A DNA stretch of 64,000 nucleotides. Origin: Actinoallomurus liliacearum. GTDB taxonomy: Bacteria > Actinomycetota > Actinomycetes > Streptosporangiales > Streptosporangiaceae. Below, piece after piece: positions 7,864 through 17,655 of the stretch. The stretch's first letter is position 1. Each line of letters begins with the position of its first letter. The notes below the pieces were generated by a model that saw nothing but the letters and a program-made list of their open reading frames with translations, did not search any database and had not been told where the DNA came from. Made by a program: the position numbers and the translations under genes. Location: NCBI RefSeq assembly GCF_039542035.1, contig NZ_BAABHJ010000008.1, positions 496,001-560,000 on the forward strand, in the 5' to 3' direction.

Positions 7864-8985
7864 ATGGAGATCGGCACACGGGGAGAAGTCGGCCTGAAGC
7901 CGGTGTCCGGCACCGTTCAGCCTAAGAAGCTGCTCTTGCGCGCGCTCGCGGGAGAGCGTACCGAACGGCCACCGATATGGCTGATGCGGCAGGCCGGGCG
8001 GTACCTGCCCGAGTACCACCGGGTCCGTGCGGCCGCCGGGGGCATGGTGGGGCTCTGCAATTCGCCCGAGCACGCCGTCGAGGTCACCCTGCAGCCGATT
8101 CGCCGCTTCCCGCTCGACGCCGCGATCGTCTTCGCGGACCTTCCGCAGGTCGCCGCCGCACTGGGCCAGACGCTGGACTACCGCGTAGGCGAGGGCCCGG
8201 TGCTGACGCCTCCTGTCCGCTCGGAAGCGGACATAGCGGAGTTCCTTGGTGTTTCCCGCCTCCATGAGGAACTGGCCCCGATCTACGAGACCGTACGGCG
8301 GCTCACCCGCGCCCTCCCCTCTGAAGTCGCCCTGATCGGCTATGCCGGCGCGCCGTGGACCATCGCCACTTACATGGTCGAGGGACGCGGCGGCGCCGCG
8401 TCAGAGCACTCCGTCGTCAAGCAGTGGGCCTTGAGCGACCCGGACGGATTCCAGTCACTGATCGACCTGCTCACGACCGCCGTCATCCAGTTCCTGGACC
8501 GACAGATCGACGCGGGTGCGGAAGCAGTCCAGTTGTTCGACACCTGGGCCGGGATACTCCCGGACGCCCTCTTCGAACGGTGGTGCGTCAAGCCGGTCGC
8601 CACCATCACCGCAGCGCTTAAAGAGAAGCACCCGGACGTTCCGGTCATCGCCTTTCCCCGGGGCGCCGGGCTCTCCTACGACGGCTTCGCCGAGGCCACC
8701 GGAGCAGACTGCATCGGCTTGGACGCCACGGTTCCCCTCGCGTGGGCCGCACAGAGGCTGCAGCGCGGCCTGGGGCGCTGCGTGCAGGGCAACCTCGATC
8801 CCCAGCTCCTCGTCGCCGGCGGCCCCGCGCTGGCCGCCGAGACGGACCGCATCCTGCGCGCCCTGAGCGGGGGCCCGTTCGTGTTCAACTTGGGACACGG
8901 CATCACCAAGACCACGCCTCCAGATCATGTCACCGCCCTGGTCGAGCAGGTCCGGGCCTGGACCACCCCAGCCACCCTTGGGTGA
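7864..8985 (+). CDS. hemE: Uroporphyrinogen decarboxylase
   Basis: 373 aa, cytoplasmic. HemE removes four carboxyl groups from uroporphyrinogen III to give coproporphyrinogen III in haem synthesis. Seen: RQAGRYLPEY at residues 42-51 (substrate-binding arginines), FADLP with the essential Asp at 92, YAGAPWTIATYMVEGRGG, and the C-terminal NLGHGITKTTPP with the conserved His. Length fits the family. The signature RQAGRYLPEY with CNSPE and VTLQPIRRF looks more like alphaproteobacterial HemE than the RQAGRSLPEY form usual in actinomycetes. The ATG at 7864 has only a weak GGA upstream. No other haem genes are adjacent, so it may be a second, acquired copy. Confidence 0.93.
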   Translation: MEIGTRGEVGLKPVSGTVQPKKLLLRALAGERTERPPIWLMRQAGRYLPEYHRVRAAAGGMVGLCNSPEHAVEVTLQPIRRFPLDAAIVFADLPQVAAALGQTLDYRVGEGPVLTPPVRSEADIAEFLGVSRLHEELAPIYETVRRLTRALPSEVALIGYAGAPWTIATYMVEGRGGAASEHSVVKQWALSDPDGFQSLIDLLTTAVIQFLDRQIDAGAEAVQLFDTWAGILPDALFERWCVKPVATITAALKEKHPDVPVIAFPRGAGLSYDGFAEATGADCIGLDATVPLAWAAQRLQRGLGRCVQGNLDPQLLVAGGPALAAETDRILRALSGGPFVFNLGHGITKTTPPDHVTALVEQVRAWTTPATLG

Positions 8986-9135
8986 ACCGGCTCTCAATCC
9001 GGTCCCAGAAACCGCAGCGCGCCCGCGCCGGGCGGGCGCAGCAGCGCACAGCCCGGCGGGCCTCCGCTGATCTGCTCATGGCGGCCAGCGCGAGCCGCTG
9101 AGGGCGTTGCCGTACTTCGCTGCTGTACGAGATTG

Positions 9136-9169
9136 AAAAAGGCCGGTTCCGTGATCGGGACCGGCCTTT
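9136..9169 (-). terminator. Rho-independent terminator downstream of tRNA-Ala
   Basis: Stem of 13 bp with one G-T pair (arms 9138-9150 and 9157-9169) and a 6-nt loop. On the minus strand it is followed by a run of five T, about 100 bp after the tRNA 3' end. It may also act for hemE on the plus strand. Confidence 0.8.
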
Positions 9170-9265
9170 GACCATTGGGGGTCCGGGGGCGTCCCCCGGA
9201 GAAAACGACGAAGGACCAGCGGGAAGAGAGCGAAGCTCTCGACCACACTGGTCCCAGGTCCGAAG

Positions 9266-9339
9266 TGGAGCTGAGGGGATTTGAACCCCTGACCCCCTCG
9301 ATGCGAACGAGGTGCGCTACCGGACTGCGCTACAGCCCC
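9266..9339 (-). tRNA. tRNA-Ala (CGC anticodon)
   Basis: 74 nt cloverleaf: acceptor GGGGCTG/CAGCTCC, D arm GCGC, anticodon stem CCTCG/CGAGG with loop TTCGCAT (anticodon CGC), T arm AGGGG-TTCAAAT-CCCCT, discriminator A. The acceptor has the G3-U70 wobble pair that identifies alanine tRNAs. CCA is not encoded. Confidence 0.97.
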
Positions 9340-9573
9340 AAGGACGCTGTAAGGCTAGCAAACATTCGGCACTCCTCGCGCATCGGTTGCCCGGTGTTCC
9401 GGATCACAGCAGGTCGGTGCCGATGCCCGGCACGCCCGGCGGGATGCCCGACCGTACAGGGTGGGCCTGCACGGCTGCGTTGATCCCTGGCACCTGCTGC
9501 CGATAGAGGGCAGTGAACGCCAGTGATCAGCGCTGCCGCCGCCCGGCGAGGTCGCGTGGCGGCGTCGGTCGGA

Positions 9574-10164
9574 TCAGTCGCCGACGGCGCGCTGGTCGGT
9601 GTACTGGTCGTACACCTCTTGCTGCGGGCGGTCGGGCATGGCGATGATCTCGGCGGACCGCTGGACCTCGCGGGCGAGGCGCGCCTCCTCCTCCGCGCGG
9701 GCGCGGCGGTCGGCCTCGAGGGCGCGGAGGTGGGCGAGACGTCGGGCGCGGCGGCGTTCGGCGTCCATCTTGACGGCGCTGCGCAGCAGCGTGAGGTGGC
9801 CGACGAGCAGCACGGACGGCGGCAGCGTGAACCACCACGGCGTGACGCCGGCGACGACGGTGGCGACCGCCGTCAGCACGAGGAGGATGAGACCGACGGT
9901 GCGGCGCCGGCGGCGGGCGATGACGGCGGCGCGGCTCGCCCGCCGGCCGACAGCGGAGCGGGCCGCCCGTGCCGGGACGACGTCGTCCTCGGGCAGTGCC
10001 TCGTCGAGGCTCTCAGCGGCCTCGGAGGGCGTCTCGACCAGCGTGTCGGCGTCTTCGTCCAGGCGCCGGTTCCGGGTTCGGGAGCCGTCACGACGAAGCC
10101 ACATGGGGACCAGGACGACGCCCCAGACGGCTACGATCGCAAGGTAGAGGAGTGCGCTGCTCAT
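9574..10164 (-). CDS. glpR: Gephyrin-like molybdotransferase receptor GlpR / SepX, divisome membrane protein
   Basis: 196 aa. One N-terminal hydrophobic span (ALLYLAIVAVWGVVLVPMWL), an acidic cytoplasmic stretch, a basic block, a second hydrophobic pair near residues 88-128 (GLILLVLTAVATVVAG, WWFTLPPSVLLVGHLTLL), then a charged helical tail. Actinobacterial proteins with this layout, coded beside rimJ, mog/moaC and the MoeA-like glp, are known as GlpR in corynebacteria and SepX in Streptomyces. They recruit the MoeA-like Glp to the division site and support septation. The assignment rests on membrane layout plus gene order. RBS GAGGAGGG precedes the ATG at 10164. It is separated from rimJ by about 350 bp, so it likely has its own promoter. 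Confidence 0.8.
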   Translation of the reverse strand: MSSALLYLAIVAVWGVVLVPMWLRRDGSRTRNRRLDEDADTLVETPSEAAESLDEALPEDDVVPARAARSAVGRRASRAAVIARRRRRTVGLILLVLTAVATVVAGVTPWWFTLPPSVLLVGHLTLLRSAVKMDAERRRARRLAHLRALEADRRARAEEEARLAREVQRSAEIIAMPDRPQQEVYDQYTDQRAVGD

Positions 10165-10520
10165 CAGCCCTCCTCGTAGGCGCGTCGAGGCCGCAGGCTG
10201 ACCTGGCAGACGCGCTCGCTCACGTCCCGCACGCTAAGACCCACCGTCAGTGGTTGACGAGCATTAGGGGCGGTGTGTCGCGAGATCGGATCCTTCCTGA
10301 AACTTTGCTGACCAAAAGTTTCCAGGCACCATGATCACGGCGTACGGCGCCCGCCACCCTCGGTATCCGGAGTATGGCTCCGCAAACATCACATTCCCGT
10401 ATCGTCTGCACCACCGTCCGGCTGCGGTGATCATCCCGTGTCCGCGGGAAACCCTGGGTCGCCGGGGAGCGGCATCCCGGTGAACGCCTCAGCCGCCGTC
10501 CCCCTCGGCGTGGGCCGGAC
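10165..10520. other. Intergenic region between rimJ and glpR with a stem-loop
   Basis: About 355 bp with no gene. It holds one clear hairpin (arms 10296-10306 and 10315-10326, AAACTTT paired with AAAGTTT, one bulged base), which may end the rimJ transcript. The glpR promoter should lie in the rest. Confidence 0.5.
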
Positions 10521-11135
10521 TCAGTGCGGGAAGGCCTGGCGGGTGCTGGCGCGCCAGCGGGACAGCAGGCCGCCGGGAACGTCCTCGGTCGTCAGGGCGT
10601 AGCAGATGTGATCACGCCAGGCGCCGTCGATGTGCAGGTGTCGCCGGCGGACGCCCTCCTCACGGAAGCCGAGCTTGTCGACGACGCGACGGCTCGCGGT
10701 GTTCTCCGGGCGGATGTTCGCCTCGACGCGGTGCAGGCCGACGTTGAAGAAGGCGTGGTCGACGGCCAGGGCGACGGCGGTCGGCATGACGCCGCGACCG
10801 GCGACGGCCTTGTCGACCCAGTAGCCGATCTGCGCCGACCGGGCGGAGCCCCAGACGATGGCGCCGATGGTGAGCTGCCCGGCGAACTCCCCGTCGTACG
10901 TCACGACCCACGGCAGGGCCAGGCCGTGCCGGGCCTCGCGGCGCATCGTCTGCACCATGCTGAGGTAGGGAGCGAGACCACTGCGGAAGAGCGGCGTCTC
11001 GGGATTGGTCGGCTCCCAGGGACGCAGCCATTCGGCGTTGCGAATCCGCACCTCCCGCCAGATCGGCGCGTCACGTAGCCGCAAGGGCCGCAGCCCGACC
11101 GGCCCCTCGTTCAGGTTGGCCGGCCAACCCCGCAT
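10521..11135 (-). CDS. rimJ: GNAT N-acetyltransferase, RimJ-like
   Basis: 204 aa GNAT-fold acetyltransferase. RimJ-type enzymes acetylate N-terminal amino groups of proteins such as ribosomal protein S5, using acetyl-CoA. Seen: GLRPLRLRDAPIWREVR at the start, LTIGAI and IGYWVDKAVAGRGVM (the acetyl-CoA binding loop, variant of R/Q-x-x-G-x-G/A), EANIRPENTASRRVVDKLGF, then HIDGAWRDH. ATG 11135 is preferred; a GTG three codons earlier has its putative GGAG only 1 nt away. The gene sits in the conserved glp/glpR neighbourhood, but a role in division is not shown by the sequence. Confidence 0.82.
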   Translation of the reverse strand: MRGWPANLNEGPVGLRPLRLRDAPIWREVRIRNAEWLRPWEPTNPETPLFRSGLAPYLSMVQTMRREARHGLALPWVVTYDGEFAGQLTIGAIVWGSARSAQIGYWVDKAVAGRGVMPTAVALAVDHAFFNVGLHRVEANIRPENTASRRVVDKLGFREEGVRRRHLHIDGAWRDHICYALTTEDVPGGLLSRWRASTRQAFPH

Positions 11136-11185
11136 GCTTGCCACACTCCCATGATTCCCCTGTGGCGGGTCCTACGCCATCCTCG

Positions 11186-11674
11186 TCAGGGTGTGCGCGG
11201 GTGATCGCCGCCGCCGATCTGGTCGACGGCGTGTCGCAGCACCTCGCCGAGCACGGCCATCCCGTCGCGTACTCCGCCCGTCGAGCCGGGCAGGTTGACG
11301 ATGAGGGTACGTCCGGCGACGCCCGCCAGGCCGCGGGACAGGATCGCGGCCGGGACCTTCTGCCGGCCGGTGAGCCGGATGGCCTCGGCGATGCCGGGGA
11401 TCTCGCGTTCGATGACGCGCCTGGTCATCTCCGGGGTCCGGTCGGTCGGGGTGAGTCCGGTGCCGCCGCTGGTGACGACGGCGTCGTAGCCCCGGGCGAC
11501 GGCGTCGCGCAGGACCTCCTCGACCGGCTCGCCGTCGGGGACGACGACCGGGCCGTCGACCTGGCAGCCGAGGTCGCGCAGGAGGCCGGCGAGGACCGGC
11601 CCGGAGGTGTCCTCGTAGACGCCGGCGTGGGCGCGGTTCGACACGGTGACCGCCATGGCCCTGATCGCCGTCAC
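11186..11674 (-). CDS. mog: Molybdopterin adenylyltransferase MogA/MoaB family
   Basis: 162 aa. This family adenylates molybdopterin before metal insertion by MoeA-type proteins. Seen: TVSNRAHAGVYEDTSGP, the nucleotide-binding VTSGGTGLTPTDRTPE near residues 68-83, and NLPGSTGGVRDGM. Start is GTG 11674, whose last two bases are the first two of the moaC stop codon (GTGA, 4-bp overlap), so translation is coupled to moaC. Frames open upstream of this point belong to moaC in another register. Confidence 0.93.
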   Translation of the reverse strand: MTAIRAMAVTVSNRAHAGVYEDTSGPVLAGLLRDLGCQVDGPVVVPDGEPVEEVLRDAVARGYDAVVTSGGTGLTPTDRTPEMTRRVIEREIPGIAEAIRLTGRQKVPAAILSRGLAGVAGRTLIVNLPGSTGGVRDGMAVLGEVLRHAVDQIGGGDHPRTP

Positions 11675-12141
11675 GGCCGCCGCCAGACGCCGGTCTTGCC
11701 GCCGGTCTTCTCCTCGACGCGCACGTCCGTGATGACGGCGGCCGGGTCGACCGCCTTGACCATGTCGATGAGGGCGAGCCCGGCGACGGACACGCAGGTC
11801 AGCGCCTCCATCTCCACGCCCGTACGGTCCGCGGTGCGCACCTGCGCGACGATGGCCACGCCGTCGTCGCGGACGGTCAGGTCGACGGTGACACCGTGGA
11901 TGGCGATGGGGTGGCACAGCGGGACGAGGTCGGGAGTGCGCTTGGCCGCCTGGATTCCGGCGATGCGGGCGACGGCCAGCGCGTCGCCCTTCGGGACGTT
12001 CCCGGCGCGCAGGGCCGCGACGCACTCCGCGGACAGGCTCACGAAGCCGGTAGCGGTGGCCGTACGGGCGGAGACCTCCTTGGCGGAGACGTCCACCATC
12101 CGGGCCGCCCCGGACTCGTCGAGGTGCGAGAACCCGGTCAT
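11671..12141 (-). CDS. moaC: Cyclic pyranopterin monophosphate synthase MoaC
   Basis: 156 aa, the full length for the family. With MoaA it makes cyclic pyranopterin monophosphate, the first step of molybdenum cofactor synthesis. Seen: ARMVDVSAKEVSARTA, KGDALAVARIAGIQAAKRT, PLCHPIAI, EALTCVSVAGLALIDMVKAVDP. GGGAGG lies 5 nt before the ATG at 12141, and this start overlaps the stop of a 23-codon frame that itself overlaps the end of glp. Confidence 0.96.
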   Translation of the reverse strand: MTGFSHLDESGAARMVDVSAKEVSARTATATGFVSLSAECVAALRAGNVPKGDALAVARIAGIQAAKRTPDLVPLCHPIAIHGVTVDLTVRDDGVAIVAQVRTADRTGVEMEALTCVSVAGLALIDMVKAVDPAAVITDVRVEEKTGGKTGVWRRP

Positions 12142-12209
12142 GCGGCCTCCCTAGTGAGAGAAGTGACCAAAGGCGCTGCGCTCAAGACTCGCCCGATCCG
12201 CTCGCTCAT
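12138..12209 (-). CDS. Possible 23-residue coupling leader between glp and moaC
   Basis: A short frame, MSERIGRVLSAAPLVTSL followed by TREAA, starts with an ATG sharing ATGA with the glp stop and ends with a TGA sharing ATGA with the moaC start. It fills the whole glp-moaC gap, so ribosomes could pass from glp to moaC without leaving the mRNA. No known protein is recognised. It may equally be chance spacing with no product. Confidence 0.35.
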   Translation of the reverse strand: MSERIGRVLSAAPLVTSLTREAA

Positions 12210-13400
12210 GGCAGCTCCAGCACGTCGACGGTGTCGCCTGCGTGGAGTTCGGTGACGTCCTCGGGCAGGACGATCAGCGCGTTCGAGGACGCGAGCGCGA
12301 ACACCTGGTGGGAGCCCTGCGCCTCCGCCGGGACCACCCGGTAGTCCCCATCGTCGTCTGTCGACAGCTCCGCGCGCAGGTAGTGCCGCAGGCCCTCCGG
12401 CGAGGTGATCGGTACGGAGAGACGGGCTCGTACGGTGCGCGGCGGCGCGGGCGGCAGCCCCTGCAGCGCGCGCAACGCCGGGCGGACGAACACCTGGAAG
12501 GAGACGTACGCGCTGACCGGGTTGCCGGGCAGCGTGAAGACGGGGACGCGGTCGTCGAGCAGGCCGAAGCCCTGCGGTTTGCCGGGCCGCATCGCGACCT
12601 TCTCGAACCGCATCGTGCCCAGCCCCGACAGGACCTCCTTCACGACGTCGCGCGCGCCCATGCTCACCCCGCCCGACGTGATGATCAGGTCGGCGTGCGC
12701 GAGCTGCTCCTCGATCGTGGTGAGGACCTCGCGCGGGTCGTCGCCGACCGTGCCCTGCCGGAAGCCGACGCCGCCCGCCTCGGTGACGGCGGCGGTCAGC
12801 GCGAAGCTGTTGGAGTCCCAGATCTGGCCGGGACCGACCGGGCGGCCGGGCTCGACCAGTTCGCTGCCGGTGGACAGCACGGCGACGCGGGGCCGGGGGC
12901 GTACGAGGACGCGGGCCCGGCCGACCGCGGCGAGCATGCCGATCTGGGCGGCGCCGAGCCGGGTGCCGGTCGGCAGGACGGTCTGCCCGGCGGTGACGTC
13001 CTCCCCCGCGCGCCGAATGTAGTGGCCGGGCGTGGCGGCCCGCCGGATCGTCACCTTGGCGGTGCCGCCGTCGGTCCACTCGACCGGGACGATGGCGTCC
13101 GCGCCGCCGGGCAGCGGCGCGCCGGTCATGATGCGGGCGCACAGCCCCGGGGCGATGCCGTACGCGCCCTGGTCGCCGGCGGCGATGTCGCCGACGACCG
13201 ACAGGCTTACGGGTGATGTCTCGGACGCGGCCGCGACGTCCGTGGCCAGCACCGCGTATCCGTCCATGGCGGAGTTGTCGAACGGCGGCAGGTCGACGGG
13301 CGCGGTGACGGGCTCGGCGAGGACGCCGCCGGATGCCTCCGACAGGGCCAACTCCAGGGGCGGAAGCTCCCGTACCGACCCCAGGATGTCCGCCAGATGC

Positions 13401-13417
<17 letters not shown>
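12206..13417 (-). CDS. glp: Gephyrin-like molybdotransferase Glp (MoeA family)
   Basis: 403 aa MoeA/gephyrin fold. MoeA enzymes insert molybdate into adenylated molybdopterin; in actinobacteria the Glp member also binds FtsZ and the membrane receptor GlpR. Seen: PPFDNSAMDGYAV near residue 45, GDIAAGDQG, ARIMTGAPLPGGADAIVPVE, STGSEL, ITSGGVSMGARD, AMRPGKPQGFGLL, TLPGNPVSAYVSF, and the C-terminal beta domain. ATG 13417 overlaps the 3' end of galU by 17 bp. Neighbours galU, moaC, mog, rimJ and glpR in this order support Glp rather than a purely biosynthetic MoeA. Confidence 0.9.
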
Positions 13418-14315
<898 letters not shown>

Positions 14316-14321
14316 GACAAG

Positions 14322-14327
14322 ACCCTA
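14322..14327 (-). promoter_or_regulatory. Leaderless -10 box for galU
   Basis: TAGGGT followed by 6 nt and then the galU ATG. This fits the actinobacterial TANNNT -10 element with transcription starting at the start codon. Confidence 0.65.
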
Positions 14328-14418
14328 ACCGTCGATCGTGGCTGTTCCGCGAACGGTCCCCCCTTGCGTCGCGCATTCGAAGGGGATTCTCACTCCGGTT
14401 TCACGTGACAATAGACAC

Positions 14419-15021
14419 GTGCGCGACATCACCGAGGAGAAGACGGCCCTGCGTTCGGACCTGCTGGCGGCCCGCGCCCGCCTCACCCCGGACGAACGCA
14501 CCGCCGCCGGGCGGCTGTTGCGCGACACCGTGCTGACGCTGCCGGAGGCGGAGATGGCGGGCACCGTCGCCGCGTACGTCTCGGTCGGCACCGAGCCGGC
14601 CACCCAGAGCCTGCTGTTCGCGCTGTGGAAGCGCGGCACGTACGTCCTCGTTCCTCGGCTGCTCCCGGACCGCGACCTCGACTGGGCCTCCTACGAGGGC
14701 CCCGACTCGCTGCGGCCGGGACCGTACGGCCTGCTGGAGCCGACCGAGCCGACGCGCGGTCCGGAGGCGATCCGCAGCGCCGACATCGTCATCGTCCCCG
14801 CGCTGGCGGTGTCGTCGACCGGCGTGCGCCTCGGGCGCGGCGGCGGCTCGTACGACCGGGCGCTGACCCGCGTCGCCCCCGGCATCCTGACGATCGCGCC
14901 GGTCTACGACACCGAGCTGGTCGCCTCCCTGCCCGCCGAAGCACATGACCTGCCCGTACGCGCGGCGGTCACCCCGTCGGGCGGCCTGGTCAGGTTCGCC
15001 CCGCCCGGGGCCGAGACATGA
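14419..15021 (+). CDS. 5-formyltetrahydrofolate cyclo-ligase
   Basis: 200 aa, cytoplasmic. It converts 5-formyl-THF to 5,10-methenyl-THF with ATP, recycling folate. Seen: EEKTALRSDLLAARARL at the start, YVSVGTEPATQSLLFAL, VPRLLPDRDLDW, IVPALAVSSTGVRLGRGGGSYDR near residues 123-145 (the conserved ATP/substrate loop), and DLPVRAAVTP. Start placed at GTG 14419, which fits the family N-terminus; there is no ribosome site before it. Divergent from galU across about 100 bp. Confidence 0.93.
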   Translation: MRDITEEKTALRSDLLAARARLTPDERTAAGRLLRDTVLTLPEAEMAGTVAAYVSVGTEPATQSLLFALWKRGTYVLVPRLLPDRDLDWASYEGPDSLRPGPYGLLEPTEPTRGPEAIRSADIVIVPALAVSSTGVRLGRGGGSYDRALTRVAPGILTIAPVYDTELVASLPAEAHDLPVRAAVTPSGGLVRFAPPGAET

Positions 15022-15085
15022 GTGCGCGAAGCGCGCGAATCGTCAGCGCGGCGCGTCCGGTCGCTCCTCCGACGAAGGAGGGCTC

Positions 15086-16063
15086 GTGAGCGGGGCGGGC
15101 TGGCGGCTGCTGGCGCTGCCGCCGCTGGGTCCGGACCTGATCCATCACGTGTTCGACCCGCTCGCCGAGGTCGTCGTGCCCGCCGAGCGGAGTCGCGATG
15201 CCCTGCACGCGGCGCTGGCCGACGCGGAGCTGGTCGTCGGCGACTTCACCGGCGGGCTGTCGCTCGACGCCGCCGCCGTGGCGGCCGCCCCGCGCCTGGC
15301 GTTCGTGCAGATGCCGTCGGTCGGGGTGGACAGCCTCGACCTGGACGCGCTGACCGCCGCCGGGGTGGCGGTGGCCAACACCGCCGGCGCGAACGCCCGT
15401 TCGGTGGCCGAGTGGGCCCTGGCCGCCGCGCTGGACCTGTCCCGGCAGCTGTCGTGGGCGGACCGGCGCATGCGGGAGGGCGGCTGGCCGCAGTTGGAGA
15501 CGGCCGCCCGCGGTTCGGACGAGCTGGCGAACCGCCGGGTCGGCGTGCTCGGCATGGGCGCGATCGGCGCGGAGGTCATGCGGCTGTTCGAGGCGCTGGG
15601 CTGCCGGGTCGCGTACTGGTCGCGGCGGCGCCGGGACACCGGCGTCTACCAGGAGCTGGACGACCTGCTCGCCGGCTCGGACATCCTCGTCGTCTGCCTG
15701 CCGCGCACACCGGAGACCGTCGGGCTGCTGGACTCCCGGCGGCTGGCGCTGCTGCCCCGGGGCGCGTTCCTGATCAATGTCGCGCGCGGCGGGATCGCGC
15801 CGGACGACGCCGTGCTCGCCGCGCTCGACGGCGGTGGGCTGGCCGGAGCGGCGCTCGACGTGTACGACGACGAGCCGCTGCCCGCCGACCATCCGCTCCG
15901 GCGGCACGAGAGCGTCCTGCTCTCTCCGCACGCGGCCGGCGCGACCCGACAGTCGCAGCTCAACATCATCACCGCCGTGGTCGACAACATACGGGCCGCG
16001 GTCGAGGGCCGACCGGTGACGAACGTCGTCAACGGAGTCGACCCGCTGATCCGCCATCGCTGA
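15086..16063 (+). CDS. D-isomer-specific 2-hydroxyacid dehydrogenase
   Basis: 325 aa NAD(P)-dependent dehydrogenase of the phosphoglycerate/formate dehydrogenase superfamily. Seen: GVLGMGAIGAEVMRLFEALG (Rossmann GxGxxG), VCLPRTPETVGLL, INVARGGIAPDDAVLAAL containing the conserved Arg, then DVYDDEPLP with the Glu, and LSPHAAGAT with the catalytic His. Residues 75-115 include VGVDSLDLDALTAAGVAVAN. Substrate is not evident. GTG 15086 follows GAAGGAGGG with 4-5 nt spacing. The plus-strand order 5-FCL, dehydrogenase, antiporter may form one unit. Confidence 0.92.
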   Translation: MSGAGWRLLALPPLGPDLIHHVFDPLAEVVVPAERSRDALHAALADAELVVGDFTGGLSLDAAAVAAAPRLAFVQMPSVGVDSLDLDALTAAGVAVANTAGANARSVAEWALAAALDLSRQLSWADRRMREGGWPQLETAARGSDELANRRVGVLGMGAIGAEVMRLFEALGCRVAYWSRRRRDTGVYQELDDLLAGSDILVVCLPRTPETVGLLDSRRLALLPRGAFLINVARGGIAPDDAVLAALDGGGLAGAALDVYDDEPLPADHPLRRHESVLLSPHAAGATRQSQLNIITAVVDNIRAAVEGRPVTNVVNGVDPLIRHR

Positions 16064-16173
16064 TCCGCTACCGCTGATCCGCCACCGCTGATCCGACCTT
16101 CCCCGTCCAGCGCGGCGGCGCTCCGCCGTCGCCGGTGACGGATTGTGAGAAAGTCCTGTTCAAGGGGGTGTGG

Positions 16174-17655
16174 GTGAAACTCGACCTGTGGCTGCTGCTC
16201 GGCTCGATCGTGGTCATCGTGGCGATCGTGGCCGTCCGACTGGCCCACCGCAGCGGGCTCCCCAGTCTGCTGCTGTACTTGGCGTTCGGCCTGGTGCTGG
16301 GCGAGGCGGGGTTCGGCATCCGGTTCGACGACATGCTGGTCGCCGAGACACTGGGTCTGGCGGCGCTGGTGCTCATCCTGGCCGAAGGCGGACTCACCAC
16401 CCGCTGGTCGGCCGTACGGGGGGCCGTCGCGGCCGCCCTCTCGCTGGCCGTCGCCGGCACCGCGGTCAGCATCGCGGTGGTCGCGGCGGTGGCGCACTGG
16501 CTGGTGGGCATCGATTGGCGCCTCGCCCTGCTGCTGGGCGCGGTGCTCGCCCCGACGGACGCCGCGGCGGTGTTCTCCGTGCTGCGGCGGCTGCCGTTGC
16601 CCGCCCGCCTGACCGGCATCCTGGAGGCCGAGTCCGGGTTCAACGACGCGCCGGTCGTCATCCTCGTCGCCGCTCTCAGTGCGAAACACGTGGAGTCGCC
16701 GCTGCTGATGGCGGGTGAGCTGGTCTACGAGCTCGTCGTGGGAGCGGCGATCGGCCTCCTGGTCGGCTGGCTCGGCGCGCACGCCCTGCGCCGGGCGGCG
16801 CTGCCCGCGTCCGGCCTGTACCCGATCGCGGTGCTGTCGCTCACCGTCGGCGCGTACGGCGCGGCGTCCGTCGCGCACACCAGTGGGTTCATGGCGACCT
16901 ACCTGGCGGCCCTCGTGCTGGGCAACAGCCGGCTGCCGCACCGCCCGGCCACCCGCGGGTTCGCCGAGGGTCTGGCCCTGCTGGCGCAGATCGGGCTGTT
17001 CATCATGCTCGGGCTGCTGGCGTCTCCGGATGAGCTGCCGGCGCAGGTCGGCGCGGCGTTGATCTGCGGGTTCGCCCTGGTGCTGGTGGCGCGGCCGCTG
17101 TCGGTCCTGGTGTCCACGCCGTTCTTCGGGCTCGATCTGCGTGCGAAGACGTTCCTGTCGTGGGCCGGGCTGCGCGGCGCCGTGCCGATCGTGCTGGCCA
17201 CGATTCCGGTGACGGCCGGGCTGCCCGGTGCGGAGGCGCTGTTCGCGCAGGTGTTCATCATCGTCGTGGTGTTCACCCTGCTGCAGGGGCCGACGTTGTC
17301 CTCGCTCGCGCGCCTCCTGCGGGTGACCGTCCCCGACCGCGCCCGGGAGATCGACGTCGAGGCCGCCCCGCTGGAGGAGCTGCACGCCGACCTGCTGGAG
17401 ATCCGGATCCCGCCGGACTCCCGGCTCAACAACGTGGAGATCTTCGAGCTGCGGCTGCCCGAGGGCGCGGTAATCACGCTGGTCGTCCGGGACGGACACA
17501 GCTTCGTGCCGGGCCCCGACACCGCCCTGCAGGCGGGCGACGAGCTGCTGGTCGTCGCCACGAGCGCCGCCCGGCCCGCCGCCGAACGCCGGCTGCGCGC
17601 CGTCAGCCGGCGCGGGAAGCTGGCCGGCTGGTACGGCGAGCACGGCGATCAGTGA
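16174..17655 (+). CDS. K+/H+ or Na+/H+ antiporter, NhaP2 type with C-terminal RCK_C domain
   Basis: 493 aa. About 12 membrane spans (residues 5-390) of the CPA1 family with the signature LLLGAVLAPTDAAAVFSVLR and EAESGFNDAPVVILVA, and LSWAGLRGAVPIVLAT. The last 90 residues form a cytoplasmic RCK_C-like domain (LLEIRIPPDSRLNNVEIFEL, GPDTALQAGDELLVVAT), as in NhaP2 proteins, which suggests ligand control of K+ or Na+ efflux. GTG 16174 has AAGGGGG 5 nt upstream; a GTG two codons earlier overlaps that site. Confidence 0.92.
   Translation: MKLDLWLLLGSIVVIVAIVAVRLAHRSGLPSLLLYLAFGLVLGEAGFGIRFDDMLVAETLGLAALVLILAEGGLTTRWSAVRGAVAAALSLAVAGTAVSIAVVAAVAHWLVGIDWRLALLLGAVLAPTDAAAVFSVLRRLPLPARLTGILEAESGFNDAPVVILVAALSAKHVESPLLMAGELVYELVVGAAIGLLVGWLGAHALRRAALPASGLYPIAVLSLTVGAYGAASVAHTSGFMATYLAALVLGNSRLPHRPATRGFAEGLALLAQIGLFIMLGLLASPDELPAQVGAALICGFALVLVARPLSVLVSTPFFGLDLRAKTFLSWAGLRGAVPIVLATIPVTAGLPGAEALFAQVFIIVVVFTLLQGPTLSSLARLLRVTVPDRAREIDVEAAPLEELHADLLEIRIPPDSRLNNVEIFELRLPEGAVITLVVRDGHSFVPGPDTALQAGDELLVVATSAARPAAERRLRAVSRRGKLAGWYGEHGDQ

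Noticed and set aside
15646..17643. 665-codon minus-strand frame opposite the antiporter
   Set aside because: Peptide is Gln/Arg/His-rich with no membrane or domain pattern; the antiporter frame is unmistakable.
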